A stretch of 64,000 bases of DNA from Brenneria nigrifluens DSM 30175 = ATCC 13028 (GCF_005484965.1 NZ_CP034036.1:2790001-2854000), one strand, 5' to 3'. Positions 8,938 through 17,543 are shown, counted from the first letter of the stretch. Notes: generated from the letters alone by a model not told the origin. Numbers and translations: made by a program.

Positions 8938-9117
8938 CATAGGGTGAACGATGTAAATACTGAGTTCTTTAATATCAGTATGTTAAATACAAAGATACAA
9001 ACAAGCCCCCCGTGTCGGGCGCGTGCTGCTACGGTTGTAGAAATCAACTGAGGTAAGTGCGCACGAAACCCTCACTACGCTCACAGAGATCTTTTCCCAA
9101 ATGTGTAGAGAGCATTT

Positions 9118-9627
9118 TTATCGCCCTTTGCCGCGCCCCGCAGGGCGAGTCTCAGGGATGAGACGAGTAAAAAACCGCCGGCTGCGGCGCGGAAAAAACA
9201 GCAGAAAAATCACCAGCAAATCCGGTATTTTCTGTAATAACAGCTGATGCAGCACCGCTGTATGGCTATCGCCGGAGATATGAAATATCGCCGGGAAATA
9301 CTCGCTCACCGACGCCAGCAGCATATACAGCGCCACCAGGCACTGGCAGATAACGTATCCCCAGCGCCCCCAGTTGGCCCCCGTCAGCACCGCAAATCCG
9401 CAGCGCACCTCGGCGCAAACAATCACCAGGGACAACAGCAAAACCAGCGTAGCGTCCCATGACTGGGCGCTGCTGCCTATCCATCCCCCCAGTTCGCTCA
9501 GGCCCGGTTCCCAGGCCAACAGCAACACGCCCAGCAAACGGGTGGCGATAATAGCGATGCCCGCCACCATAACCGGGACCGGCGCATAGGCTTTTCGCTG
9601 GGCGATCTCCTTTTTCCTGTACCGCAT
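9118..9627 (-). CDS. ybjO: Inner membrane protein YbjO
   Basis: This is a 169-residue protein of unknown function of the YbjO/DUF2593 type, identified by its conserved place between potI and rlmC and by its membrane topology. About four hydrophobic helices are visible at residues 18-39, 57-80, 90-108 and 133-147. The start ATG follows GAGAGGG closely. The last 19 or so residues (FFTRLIPETRPAG...) are encoded by copy B of the 32-bp repeat, so the native C-terminus has probably been replaced or extended. The gap to potI is 91 bp, so co-transcription with the pot operon is plausible. Confidence 0.85.
   Translation of the reverse strand: MRYRKKEIAQRKAYAPVPVMVAGIAIIATRLLGVLLLAWEPGLSELGGWIGSSAQSWDATLVLLLSLVIVCAEVRCGFAVLTGANWGRWGYVICQCLVALYMLLASVSEYFPAIFHISGDSHTAVLHQLLLQKIPDLLVIFLLFFPRRSRRFFTRLIPETRPAGRGKGR
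9143..9174. repeat. 32-bp direct repeat, copy B (inside the ybjO 3' end)
   Basis: This copy begins gggcgagtct and ends gagtaaaaaa, matching copy A at 29 of 32 positions. Read on the minus strand in the ybjO frame it encodes FFTRLIPETRP. It therefore forms part of a coding region. Confidence 0.75.
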
Positions 9628-9718
9628 TTACCCTCTCGTCCATACAGAACGACAACGCCACCAGAAGATGGCGGCGTTGTCGTTCACTCAAGGCGCATAA
9701 AGCACGACCGGCGACGAA

Positions 9719-10564
9719 TCAAGCTCGCCGCGCTTTTTGCATATCGCGCTGGCGTTGCTTCTCAGCCCGGGCCATAAACCACCAGGCGATAAAGCCAATA
9801 ATCCCTACCACCAAGAGTATCAAAGAAGCCAGCGCGTTAATCTGCGGATTAACCCCCATCCTTACGCTGGAGAAGACCAGCATCGGCAGCGTGGTGGAAC
9901 CCGGCCCGGCGACGAAGCTGGCGATCACCAGATCGTCCAGCGACAGGGTAAACGCCAGCAGCCAGCCGGAGATCAACGCCGGGGCAATCATCGGCACCGT
10001 AATGATAAAGAAGACTTTTAACGGCGTGGCGCCCAGATCCATCGCCGCCTCTTCGATGGATCGGTCCAGCTCCCGCAGGCGCGCGCTAATCACTACCGTG
10101 ACATAAGCGGTGCAGAATGTCACATGCGCCAGCCAGATGGTGAGCATTCCGCGCTCCGTGGGCCAGCCGATGGCGTGCCCCAGCGCCACAAACAGCAGCA
10201 GCAGGGAAAGCCCGGTGATCACGTCCGGCATCACCAAGGGCGCGGTCAGCATAAACGCAAAGCCGTTTGAGCCGCGAAAACTGCCAAAGCGCACCATCAC
10301 CAGCGCCGCCAACGTACCCAGCACCACGGCCATGGTGGCGGAAGCCGCGGCGATCGTCAGGCTGAGGGCCACGGCGCTAATCATGGCGGAATTATGAAAC
10401 AGCTCGACATACCAGCGCGTCGACCACCCCGCCCATACCGTTACCAGTTTGGAACTGTTGAAGGAGTAGATCACCAGCATCAGCATCGGCGCATACAGAA
10501 ACGTAAAGCACAGCACCAGAATCACGATGCGCCACGGTGAGCGCACCACCGGCAGATTGTTCAT
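9719..10564 (-). CDS. potI: Putrescine ABC transporter permease PotI
   Basis: PotI is an inner-membrane permease of the PotFGHI putrescine importer. At 281 residues it has the enteric length, with six expected transmembrane helices. The EAA loop contacting PotG is EEAAMDLGATPLKVFFIITVP (about residues 170-190). Its start overlaps the potH stop in ATGA, implying translational coupling. Confidence 0.97.
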   Translation of the reverse strand: MNNLPVVRSPWRIVILVLCFTFLYAPMLMLVIYSFNSSKLVTVWAGWSTRWYVELFHNSAMISAVALSLTIAAASATMAVVLGTLAALVMVRFGSFRGSNGFAFMLTAPLVMPDVITGLSLLLLFVALGHAIGWPTERGMLTIWLAHVTFCTAYVTVVISARLRELDRSIEEAAMDLGATPLKVFFIITVPMIAPALISGWLLAFTLSLDDLVIASFVAGPGSTTLPMLVFSSVRMGVNPQINALASLILLVVGIIGFIAWWFMARAEKQRQRDMQKARRA

Positions 10565-11526
10565 GCTTCCCCCTCCGCCGCTTTGCTCTGATGTTTGTGG
10601 AACCAGATAATCGGCATAATCAACAACAGCAGCATGATAATCGCCACGGCCGAAGCAACCGGCCAGTCTCGATTGTTAAAGAATTCCTGCCACAGGATAC
10701 GGCCAATCATAATGCTGTCCGGGCCGCCCAGCAGTTCAGGGATCACGTACTCGCCCACGGTGGGGATAAATACCAGCATCGAACCGGCGATAACCCCGCC
10801 CTTGGTCAGCGGCACGATAACGCTGAAAAAGGTTTTCAGCGGCCGCGCCCCCAAATCAAGGGAGGCTTCCACCAGCGAGTAGTCCAGCCGGGTCAGCGCG
10901 GTATAGATCGGCAACACCATAAAGGGCAGATAGGAGTACACCACGCCGATATATACCGCCAGATTGGTATGCAGGATCACCAGCGGCTGATCGATAACTC
11001 CCAGCCACAGCAGGAAATTGTTAAGAATACCGTTGTTTTTCAGGATCCCCATCCAGGCATAGACGCGGATAAGAAACGATGTCCAGGAGGGCAGAATCAC
11101 CAGCAACAGCAGGATATTACGGGTGGAAGGCCGGCTGTGCGCCACGGCCCAGGCCAGCGGATAGCCAATCAGCAGGCAGCACAGGGTCGACACCGCCGCC
11201 ACCTGCAAAGATTGCAGATAGGCCTCGACGTACAGCGGGTCGCCCAGCAGGTGCAGGTAGTTCGCCAGATTTAACGAAATATCCAGCCTGTCATCCACCC
11301 AGGTCACCAGGTCGGTGTAGGGGGGCACGGCGCGCGCCATTTCCGCCAGGCTGATCTTGAAAACAATCAGGAACGGCAGCAGAAACAGCAGCAGCAGCCA
11401 AAAATAGGGCAGCGCGATAACCAGCTTACGTCCGTGATCCTGGCGCCAACGCGCCATCAGCATGGCCAAGCGCCCCCTTTCCTGCCGCGGCGACGCCGCG
11501 GTGCGGTGTTCGGGAAACATTGTCAT
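10561..11526 (-). CDS. potH: Putrescine ABC transporter permease PotH
   Basis: PotH is the second permease of the putrescine importer and pairs with PotI. The conserved part begins HGRKLVIALPYFWLLLLFLLP around residue 31, and the EAA loop is EASLDLGARPLKTFFSVIVP. I chose the ATG at 11526 (MTMFPEH) because AGGA lies 8 nt upstream and the resulting 321 residues fit the family (about 317). An upstream in-frame start would run into potG. It begins 14 bp after the potG stop. Confidence 0.95.
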   Translation of the reverse strand: MTMFPEHRTAASPRQERGRLAMLMARWRQDHGRKLVIALPYFWLLLLFLLPFLIVFKISLAEMARAVPPYTDLVTWVDDRLDISLNLANYLHLLGDPLYVEAYLQSLQVAAVSTLCCLLIGYPLAWAVAHSRPSTRNILLLLVILPSWTSFLIRVYAWMGILKNNGILNNFLLWLGVIDQPLVILHTNLAVYIGVVYSYLPFMVLPIYTALTRLDYSLVEASLDLGARPLKTFFSVIVPLTKGGVIAGSMLVFIPTVGEYVIPELLGGPDSIMIGRILWQEFFNNRDWPVASAVAIIMLLLLIMPIIWFHKHQSKAAEGEA

Positions 11527-11540
11527 TGGGTTTTTCCTCG

Positions 11541-12674
11541 CTACACCGTCAACACGACGCAGCTGTCGGCGTCCCAGCACAACCGCACTTCGTCGCCCCA
11601 GGTGGGCGCGCCCTTGCGGTAGCGGTAGGCGTTCTGCAACTGCGCGCTGATAATCTGCCCGCTGTTCAGTCGGACGTGGTAAATCGATAAATCACCCAGA
11701 TAGGCGATGTGCACCACTTCCCCGACGGCAAAATTACAGCCGTCGGCCGGCACCTCGTCACAAAGCACGATCTTTTCCGGCCGCAGGGCGATATAGACCG
11801 GCACGCCGTCCACCACCGAGACGTCCGAATCCACCTTCAACGGATGCACCAGCCCCGGACTACGTATAATCAGGGCGTCATCCCGGCGCTCGGTCAGCAC
11901 CCCTTCAAACATATTGACGGAGCCGATAAATTCGGCGCTGAAGCGGGTGTTGGGGTGTTCGTATATCTCTTCCGGTTCGCCGATCTGCACGAATTTGCCG
12001 CGGTTCATAATGGCGATGCGGCCCGCCATCGTCATGGCTTCCTCCTGATCGTGCGTCACCATGACGCAGGTCACGCCGACGCGTTCCAGAATATCGACCA
12101 CCTCAAGCTGCATACGGTCGCGCAGTTTTTTATCCAGCGCCCCCATCGGCTCATCCAGCAGCAGCAGCTTGGGGCGCTTCGCCAGGCTGCGGGCCAGCGC
12201 CACCCGCTGCCGCTGGCCGCCGGAAAGCTGATGCGGTTTGCGGTTGGCGAACTCCTGCATATGCACCAGCGCCAGCATTTCCTCCACGCGCTCCTTGATC
12301 TCGGAACGGGACAGGCGGTCCTGCTTCAGACCGAAAGCGATATTCTTTTCCACCGTCATATGCGGAAAAAGCGCATACGACTGAAACATCATGTTGATTG
12401 GGCGCTGGTAGGGCGGAACCAGCGAAAGATCCTGCCCATCCAGAACTATCTGCCCCTGGGTGGGGTGTTCGAAACCCGCCAGCATACGCAGCAGCGTGGA
12501 CTTGCCGCAGCCGGAGGCGCCCAGCAGGGCGAATATCTCGCCTTTGTAAATAGTCAGGCTGACATCATCGACGGCGGCCTGCCCGTCGAACGATTTGGTC
12601 AGGTTACGCACTTCCAGCAACGGCGTTACCGCTTTTTGGGGCTTGGGCTGGGGACGGGGAATCGCTTCATTCAC
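11541..12674 (-). CDS. potG: Putrescine ABC transporter ATP-binding protein PotG
   Basis: PotG is the ATPase of the putrescine importer. It has Walker A GASGCGKST (about residue 54), the Q-loop FQSYALFPH, signature LSGGQRQRV, Walker B LLLDEPM, H-loop VTHDQ and a C-terminal TOBE domain. I used the GTG at 12674 (protein begins VNEAIPRPQ, read as Met). It gives exactly 377 residues, matches the conserved N-terminus and has GGAGAG 9 nt upstream. The gap to potF is 150 bp and contains a strong hairpin. Confidence 0.95.
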   Translation of the reverse strand: MNEAIPRPQPKPQKAVTPLLEVRNLTKSFDGQAAVDDVSLTIYKGEIFALLGASGCGKSTLLRMLAGFEHPTQGQIVLDGQDLSLVPPYQRPINMMFQSYALFPHMTVEKNIAFGLKQDRLSRSEIKERVEEMLALVHMQEFANRKPHQLSGGQRQRVALARSLAKRPKLLLLDEPMGALDKKLRDRMQLEVVDILERVGVTCVMVTHDQEEAMTMAGRIAIMNRGKFVQIGEPEEIYEHPNTRFSAEFIGSVNMFEGVLTERRDDALIIRSPGLVHPLKVDSDVSVVDGVPVYIALRPEKIVLCDEVPADGCNFAVGEVVHIAYLGDLSIYHVRLNSGQIISAQLQNAYRYRKGAPTWGDEVRLCWDADSCVVLTV

Positions 12675-12768
12675 TTCGCATTGCTCTCCGGCAAAAGCAG
12701 AACAGGTCACCGCCCGGTCACGCCAGTATATGGCTTTGACGCAGAGCGAGTCGGTGACGCATATATAG

Positions 12769-12799
12769 AACAGACAGGCGGATCAACCGCCTGTCTGTT
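12769..12799 (-). other. 13-bp perfect intercistronic hairpin between potF and potG
   Basis: The arms AACAGACAGGCGG / CCGCCTGTCTGTT are a perfect inverted repeat around a 5-nt loop. No T-run follows on the minus strand. It is likely an mRNA-stabilising structure at the potF 3' end or a partial attenuator, which would let the binding protein be made in excess over the membrane complex (inference). Confidence 0.7.
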
Positions 12800-12824
12800 A
12801 TCGTAACACCAGGATAAAAAACCT

Positions 12825-13934
12825 TTACTTACCGCTTTTTACCTTGGTCCATGCACGAGTACGGGTACGGTCAATCTGTGGCGATTGCACCTTGAGCGTA
12901 AACAGTTTGGCGCGTACGTCCGCGGGCGGATAGATGCCGGGATCGTTACGAATCTCTTCGTTGACCAACGGCACCGCTTCTTTATTGGCGCTGGCATAAT
13001 ACACATGGTTGCTGATATTGGCGATAACGTCCGGCTTCAGCAGGTAATTCAAAAACTCATAGGCGGCGTCAATATTTTTAGCGTCGGCCGGCACGGCGAA
13101 TACGTCAAAGAAAGCCAGCGCCCCCTCTTTCGGAATGCTGTAATGAACGTTGACGCCGTTTTTCGCTTCTTTGGCGCGGTTGGCGGCCTGCATCACATCA
13201 CCGGCCCAACCGATAGCTACGCAAATGTCGCCGTTGGCCAGGTCGTTGATATATTGGGATGAATGGAAATAGCGAATGCTGGGGCGCAGTTTTAACAACA
13301 GCTCCGTCGCCGACCCGTTGTAGTCCGCCGCCTTGCTGCTGTTGGCGTCTTTGCCCTGATAGTTCAGCACGGTGGCGAAAATCTCCTCGGGCGCATCCAG
13401 GAAAGAGACGCCGCAGCTTTTCAGTTTTTCCAGATTTTCCGGCTTCAGCACCAGATCCCAGCTGTCCAGCGGCGCGTCCGCGCCCAGCGCGGCTTTGACT
13501 TTATCGACGTTGTAGCCGATCCCGGTGGTCGCCCATAAATAGGGCAGCGCATACTTGTTATCCGGATCGTGCTGGGCAATCAGTTTCAACAGCTCGGGAT
13601 CGAGATTTTTATAATTCGGCAGCCTGCTTTTATCCAATGGCTGGAATACCCCCGCGGCAAGCTGGCGCTCGAGAAAACTGGCCGAGGGCACCACCAAATC
13701 AAATCCGGTGCTGCCGGCCATCAGTTTGCCTTCCAATACTTCGTTGGAATCAAACACGTCATAAACCACTTTGGTGCCCGTTTCCTGCTGGAAGTTTTGC
13801 AGCGTATCCGGCGCAATATAGTCAGACCAGTTGTAAACATGCAGCGTTTTCTGTTCCGCAGATGCGGTGACGGACGCGGCCATCAGCAAGCCGGCAACAA
13901 CACCCGATAACAATTTTTTACGTTGGGTGAACAT
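12825..13934 (-). CDS. potF: Putrescine periplasmic binding protein PotF
   Basis: PotF is the periplasmic receptor of the PotFGHI importer. A signal peptide covers about residues 1-26, and mature sequence starts near EQKTLHVYNWSDYIAPDTL. Conserved polyamine-binding segments are NWSDYI, FDSNEVLEGK and GWAGDVMQA. I used the ATG at 13934 because GGAGGAAGGAA sits just upstream. The result is 369 residues (E. coli 370). A longer reading frame has no ribosome-binding site. It is the first gene of potFGHI, as in E. coli. Confidence 0.97.
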   Translation of the reverse strand: MFTQRKKLLSGVVAGLLMAASVTASAEQKTLHVYNWSDYIAPDTLQNFQQETGTKVVYDVFDSNEVLEGKLMAGSTGFDLVVPSASFLERQLAAGVFQPLDKSRLPNYKNLDPELLKLIAQHDPDNKYALPYLWATTGIGYNVDKVKAALGADAPLDSWDLVLKPENLEKLKSCGVSFLDAPEEIFATVLNYQGKDANSSKAADYNGSATELLLKLRPSIRYFHSSQYINDLANGDICVAIGWAGDVMQAANRAKEAKNGVNVHYSIPKEGALAFFDVFAVPADAKNIDAAYEFLNYLLKPDVIANISNHVYYASANKEAVPLVNEEIRNDPGIYPPADVRAKLFTLKVQSPQIDRTRTRAWTKVKSGK

Positions 13935-14316
13935 CCGTTCCTTCCTCCATGCCAGGGGGTAATTTATGGGGGTAAACTTGTATCCGGTCAGATACAAAAC
14001 TCGTCCTGCGCCAGCGTGGCCGCGATAAAAATCAATGAATGGCTATGCACTGGATTCAGCATAGTAGACACCGAAATAAATACGACTCTATCGTGTGGCT
14101 GTTACAGGAATTAAGCATAACCGCACTGCATCACTCACACCATAGCCGAAGCTAAAAAATGGTTTTTATCGATTATTTATGCACGTTTTATTTATGTCGT
14201 CCGGCCATTTGGCGATAAACATCGATGAATATTCGGCAATAGAGCTATAAATGCAGAATAAACGATGGCTAACCGTAAATAAGAGAAACTGATTGCTGCC
14301 GTTGACAGCAATAGCA
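13935..14316. other. Non-coding gap between potF and ybjN
   Basis: No gene is visible in these 382 bp. The stretch holds the potF leader with an inverted repeat at 13978-13997 and, next to the ybjN stop, a second inverted repeat ATTGCTG/CAGCAAT (14292-14312) that could act as a ybjN 3'-end structure. I could not identify a sigma-54 promoter by eye. Confidence 0.5.
13978..13997. promoter_or_regulatory. Inverted repeat in the potF leader
   Basis: TTGTATC-CGGTCA-GATACAA is a perfect 7-bp inverted repeat 44-63 nt upstream of the potF start codon. It could be an operator or an mRNA stem. No known regulator consensus is matched with confidence. Confidence 0.35.
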
Positions 14317-14796
14317 TTAATGAAGGAACGATGTGGTTACCCTGCCAGCAGAGGTATCTTCTTCATCACCGATAAACAGCAGATTATTGGCCCCGGCCTC
14401 TAAAATCACCATCGAAATTTGCTCTTCGGACTGCCGCATAAAATGCCTGAACTGTTCCAGCGTCATCCCCGCCGCCACGCTGAACGACTGGCAAACAATC
14501 AGCTTCGGCAGATTATCATCCTGCACGTCAATAAAGGCTTTTACCGTCAAGGAGCTGGCGTTGATCTGACTCAGGTCGCCAACCAGCGGGATCAGGGCGC
14601 TGGGCTTCACCTCCGCCAGCGCGGAGAACAACACCACGTTGTCCACCAGATCGACTTTGGCGTCAAATACCCCGTCAAAATTCTGCATGTGAGGTAAATG
14701 CAGCGCCTGACAGGAGTCGCATTCAAAAAACACGATATTTAATTGATCCAGCCACCGCCGTAGCATAGTCAAATCCGGGACGATGAGTGAATCCAT
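14317..14796 (-). CDS. ybjN: YbjN family protein
   Basis: This is a small cytoplasmic YbjN-domain protein. In E. coli it is linked to stress tolerance and motility, with a type III secretion chaperone-like fold; its biochemical role is unknown. The conserved core FFECDSCQALHLPHMQNFDG is at residues 23-42, with SEEQISMVILEA near residue 123. The second ATG of ATGATG is preferred because GAGG lies 7 nt upstream and the N-terminus then aligns with the family (159 residues). It is downstream of rimK with a 158-bp gap. Confidence 0.94.
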   Translation of the reverse strand: MDSLIVPDLTMLRRWLDQLNIVFFECDSCQALHLPHMQNFDGVFDAKVDLVDNVVLFSALAEVKPSALIPLVGDLSQINASSLTVKAFIDVQDDNLPKLIVCQSFSVAAGMTLEQFRHFMRQSEEQISMVILEAGANNLLFIGDEEDTSAGRVTTSFLH

Positions 14797-14954
14797 CATT
14801 TTGCCTCATACCGACTGTTGTTAAAAAAGGGGTCCATAGCTTACGGAATATCAGCTTTGGATGCCACGGTTAACGCGCTTTAAATCGCATTAAGCCGCAA
14901 TATGCCGCGCCCGACCGGTTTGCCATTTTACGACGCTGAGCGGCGTTCGGAAAA

Positions 14955-15851
14955 CTAACTTTTATGCACCGATAACGCCCGAACATGCTGCTCGATAAAT
15001 TCTATCATCATACCGGCGATATCCACCCCGGTGGCGGTTTCGATACCTTCCAGCCCCGGCGAGGCGTTCACTTCCATCACCAGAGGGCCGCGCGCGGCGC
15101 GCAGAATATCCACCCCGGCCACGTTCAGCCCCAGCGTTTTGGCCGCTTTAAGCGCAACGGCCCGTTCACGGGCGGTGATCTGCACCTTGCGCGCCGAACC
15201 GCCGCGATGCAGATTGGAACGGAATTCGCCCGGTTTGGCCTGGCGCTCGATGGCCGCCACAACCCGGTTGCCGATAACCAGGCAGCGAATATCCCTGCCC
15301 TGCGCTTCCCGCACATACTCTTGCACCAGGATATGGGCGTTCAGCCCCCGAAAAGCGTCAATAACGCTTTCGGCGGCCTGCCGGGTTTCAGCCAGCACCA
15401 CGCCGATCCCCTGCGTCCCTTCCACCAGCTTGACCACCAGCGGCGCGCCGCCGACCATTTCGATCAGGTCGCCGGTATCATCGGGGGAATGGGCAAACCC
15501 GGTCACCGGCAAATCGATTCCCGCACTGGCCAATAACTGCAGCGAATGCAACTTGTCGCGGGCGCGGATAACCGCCACCGAGTTGTTCAGAGCAAAACCA
15601 CCCAGCATTTCAAACTGGCGCAGCACCGCCGTGCCGTAAAAGGTGATAAGCGCGCCAATACGCGGGATGACCGCATCATATTTCACCAGCCTGCGGCCGC
15701 GGTAATGCACCGAAGGCGCCGCCGAATTGATATTCATGTAGCAGGACAAGGGATCGATAATATCAATCTGATGCCCGCGCTGCTGCGCGGCTTCGCGCAG
15801 ACGCCGGCAGGAATATAACGAACCGTCGCGAGATAGAATCGCTATCTTCAT
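14955..15851 (-). CDS. rimK: Ribosomal protein S6--L-glutamate ligase RimK
   Basis: RimK is an ATP-grasp ligase that adds glutamate residues to the C-terminus of ribosomal protein S6. It has 298 residues (E. coli 300). ATP-grasp features are the LVVKLVEGTQGIGVVLAE segment (about residues 138-155), the VQEYV motif near 176, and the Mg-binding MEVNASPGLEGIE near residue 258. It starts 7 bp after the nfsA stop, so nfsA-rimK is an operon, as in E. coli. The E. coli ybjC gene that precedes nfsA is not seen here. Confidence 0.96.
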   Translation of the reverse strand: MKIAILSRDGSLYSCRRLREAAQQRGHQIDIIDPLSCYMNINSAAPSVHYRGRRLVKYDAVIPRIGALITFYGTAVLRQFEMLGGFALNNSVAVIRARDKLHSLQLLASAGIDLPVTGFAHSPDDTGDLIEMVGGAPLVVKLVEGTQGIGVVLAETRQAAESVIDAFRGLNAHILVQEYVREAQGRDIRCLVIGNRVVAAIERQAKPGEFRSNLHRGGSARKVQITARERAVALKAAKTLGLNVAGVDILRAARGPLVMEVNASPGLEGIETATGVDIAGMMIEFIEQHVRALSVHKS

Positions 15852-15858
15852 AAATGTC

Positions 15859-16578
15859 CTAACGCAGCGCCCATCCTTGCTGGTGCAAGTAATCCAGTAT
15901 AAACGGACGCAGTTCCTTTTTCAGCGTGTGCGCCACATGCTCGCTCCAGCTATCGCGGCGACGGCCGGTGCGTTGCAGATAATACTCCGCCAGTTGCCGA
16001 TCGTATTGCGCCAGTTTATCGCCATCGAGCGGCTGATACGTATTCTCGTGAAGCAGTAATTCGGGCGGCAGGCGGGGTTTTGGCAGCGGATCGGCGTCCG
16101 GGTATCCCAGACAGAGCCCGAAAAGCGGCAATACCTGGCGCGGCAGTTTCAGTATGGCGGTGACATCGGCGATATTATTGCGAACCCCGCCGATAAACAC
16201 GCCGCCCAGCCCTAATGATTCCGCGGCGACCAGCGCATTTTGCGCCATAAGCGCCGTATCAACGCAGCCTATCAGCAACTGTTCCGCCAGACCGGTTTCA
16301 GCCTGCGGAAATATTTGCAGGTGACGCTGAAAATCGGCGCAGAAAACCCAGAATTCAGCCGCCTGGGCGACATATGCCTGATCGCCGCTGTAATGCGCCA
16401 ACGTCTGTCGAATCGCCGGGTCGGTAATGCGGATAATGGAGCTGCACTGCAGGAAACTGGAGCTTGAGGCGCTCTGCGCGGCGGCGATAATCGCGCTGCG
16501 CTGTTCATCCGTCACCGGCTGTGAAGTAAAAGCGCGGATGGAACGGTGGCGTAGTAGTAAATCAATGGTGGGCGTCAC
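15859..16578 (-). CDS. nfsA: Oxygen-insensitive NADPH nitroreductase NfsA
   Basis: NfsA is an FMN-dependent, NADPH-using reductase of nitroaromatics and quinones. The nitroreductase fold shows the flavin-contacting HRSIRAF at residues 11-17 and SSSSFLQCSSIIRI near 38. The C-terminal RPFILDYLHQQGW matches enteric NfsA. I selected the GTG at 16578 (VTPTIDLLL), which has GAGGG 7 nt upstream and yields 239 residues (E. coli 240). An upstream in-frame ATG would add 16 residues that are not family-like. Confidence 0.94.
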   Translation of the reverse strand: MTPTIDLLLRHRSIRAFTSQPVTDEQRSAIIAAAQSASSSSFLQCSSIIRITDPAIRQTLAHYSGDQAYVAQAAEFWVFCADFQRHLQIFPQAETGLAEQLLIGCVDTALMAQNALVAAESLGLGGVFIGGVRNNIADVTAILKLPRQVLPLFGLCLGYPDADPLPKPRLPPELLLHENTYQPLDGDKLAQYDRQLAEYYLQRTGRRRDSWSEHVAHTLKKELRPFILDYLHQQGWALR

Positions 16579-16842
16579 GCGGTATCCCTCTGGTATAGAA
16601 AAAATAGCGATGAATGCCTTTATCATGCGTATCGCACAGCGGTTGATTATATGCCAGCCGCCCCGTCAGACCAATGCCCCTTTACACCCCGCCGCATACC
16701 ATAGGCGAGGCGAATCGTTGTAACAGGTAATTACCGCTTTTTTTCATGGGGCATTGCGAGCATAGTAACCGCATATGACTTCAGGCATCATGCCCAGCGT
16801 TTAGAAAAATACCGTTTCCCCAATTTTACCCAAGGAGTTTAC

Positions 16843-17109
16843 ATGCTGGCTGTTATTTTCGGGCGTCCCGGCTGTCCTTACTGCGTGCGCGCTATAGCGC
16901 TGGCGGAAAAACTGGCGCAACAACGCGATGATTTCACATTCCGCTATGTGGATATTCGCGAGGAAGGCATCACCAAAGAAGATTTATCCAAAACGGTAGG
17001 TAAACCCGTTGAAACCGTGCCGCAGATATTCCTGGATGAAAAGCATATCGGCGGCTGCACCGATTTTGAAGCTTACGCCAAACAACACCTGAGTTTGTTC
17101 CAGTCATAA
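16843..17109 (+). CDS. grxA: Glutaredoxin 1 (GrxA)
   Basis: GrxA is a glutathione-dependent dithiol oxidoreductase that reduces ribonucleotide reductase and OxyR. The active site CPYC is at about residues 10-13, with the TVP cis-proline loop (VETVPQIF) at about 59 and the GGCTDF glutathione-binding segment near 71. The start has AGGAG 5 nt upstream. It is 88 residues (E. coli 85). It is divergent from nfsA and followed by an intrinsic terminator. Confidence 0.96.
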   Translation: MLAVIFGRPGCPYCVRAIALAEKLAQQRDDFTFRYVDIREEGITKEDLSKTVGKPVETVPQIFLDEKHIGGCTDFEAYAKQHLSLFQS

Positions 17110-17125
17110 CCGATGCAACTATAAG

Positions 17126-17152
17126 AAAAAGGCGCATCCCGCGTCTTTTTTT
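17126..17152. terminator. Bidirectional intrinsic terminator between grxA and ybjM
   Basis: The stem aaaaaggcgc / gcgtcttttt (one G-T wobble) with a 5-nt loop is followed by a T-run on the plus strand and, read on the minus strand, also ends in a run of T. It lies 17 bp after the grxA stop and before the convergent ybjM stop. Confidence 0.8.
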
Positions 17153-17180
17153 ATCGGTAATCCATAAGGGAAACCGCCGC

Positions 17181-17543
17181 TCAGCGAAAGTATCGCCGGT
17201 AGATCGCATGCAGAAAGATAAAACCCAAGGCTCCCAGCACACTCCAGAAAACGGCGCTCAGCACATAGGCCAGCTCCTGCCAGAAAGAGTGATGCGACGT
17301 ACGCCAAAAGTGCAGCACCAACAGGCACACCGGCATTGCCAGCAATGAACCGATCAGCGGGTAAAGCAGCCGCCCGCGCGCGGACAGGAAACTGGCCACC
17401 ACGCCGGGCAATAAAAAAAGCAGCATTCCGGGGTCGCCATGCAGCCCGTCCGCGTCGGACACATTCATTTTCTGGCTTAAAAACACCACGGTAAACAATA
17501 AAAAACAGCAGGTCGCGCCAACCCAACCTTTATCGCTTGCCAT
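17181..17543 (-). CDS. ybjM: Inner membrane protein YbjM
   Basis: This is a predicted small inner-membrane protein of unknown function with about four hydrophobic helices (residues 8-25, 38-55, 65-81 and 93-115). Conserved enteric features are WVGATCCFLLF near the N-terminus and FWQELAYVLSAVFWSVLGALGF. I chose the ATG at 17543 (MASDKGW), which follows AGAGGAGG; a longer frame of 170 residues has a polar, unconserved extension. Its position between grxA and ybjL supports the assignment. Confidence 0.87.
   Translation of the reverse strand: MASDKGWVGATCCFLLFTVVFLSQKMNVSDADGLHGDPGMLLFLLPGVVASFLSARGRLLYPLIGSLLAMPVCLLVLHFWRTSHHSFWQELAYVLSAVFWSVLGALGFIFLHAIYRRYFR

Larger units (their letters stand above)
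8503..9117. other. 615-bp non-coding block with repeats and hairpins
   Basis: No convincing gene is present between rlmC and ybjO. The stretch contains one copy of a 32-bp repeat at its left end (8609-8640), the second copy lying just beyond it inside ybjO. In between are at least four inverted repeats: 8750-8774, 8847-8877, 8880-8899 and 8922-8937. E. coli relatives have ybjO and rlmC close together, so this block is probably a local insertion or a repetitive extragenic element. Confidence 0.6.

Noticed and set aside
8525..9051. Overlapping 109- and 78-codon plus-strand frames in the non-coding block
   Set aside because: They run through the repeat and hairpins, have no ribosome-binding site and a composition unlike protein.
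15031..15639. Long plus-strand frame opposite rimK
   Set aside because: It is the antisense shadow of a GC-rich conserved gene; similar long shadows over dacC, nfo, folE, frmA and fruA were dropped for the same reason.
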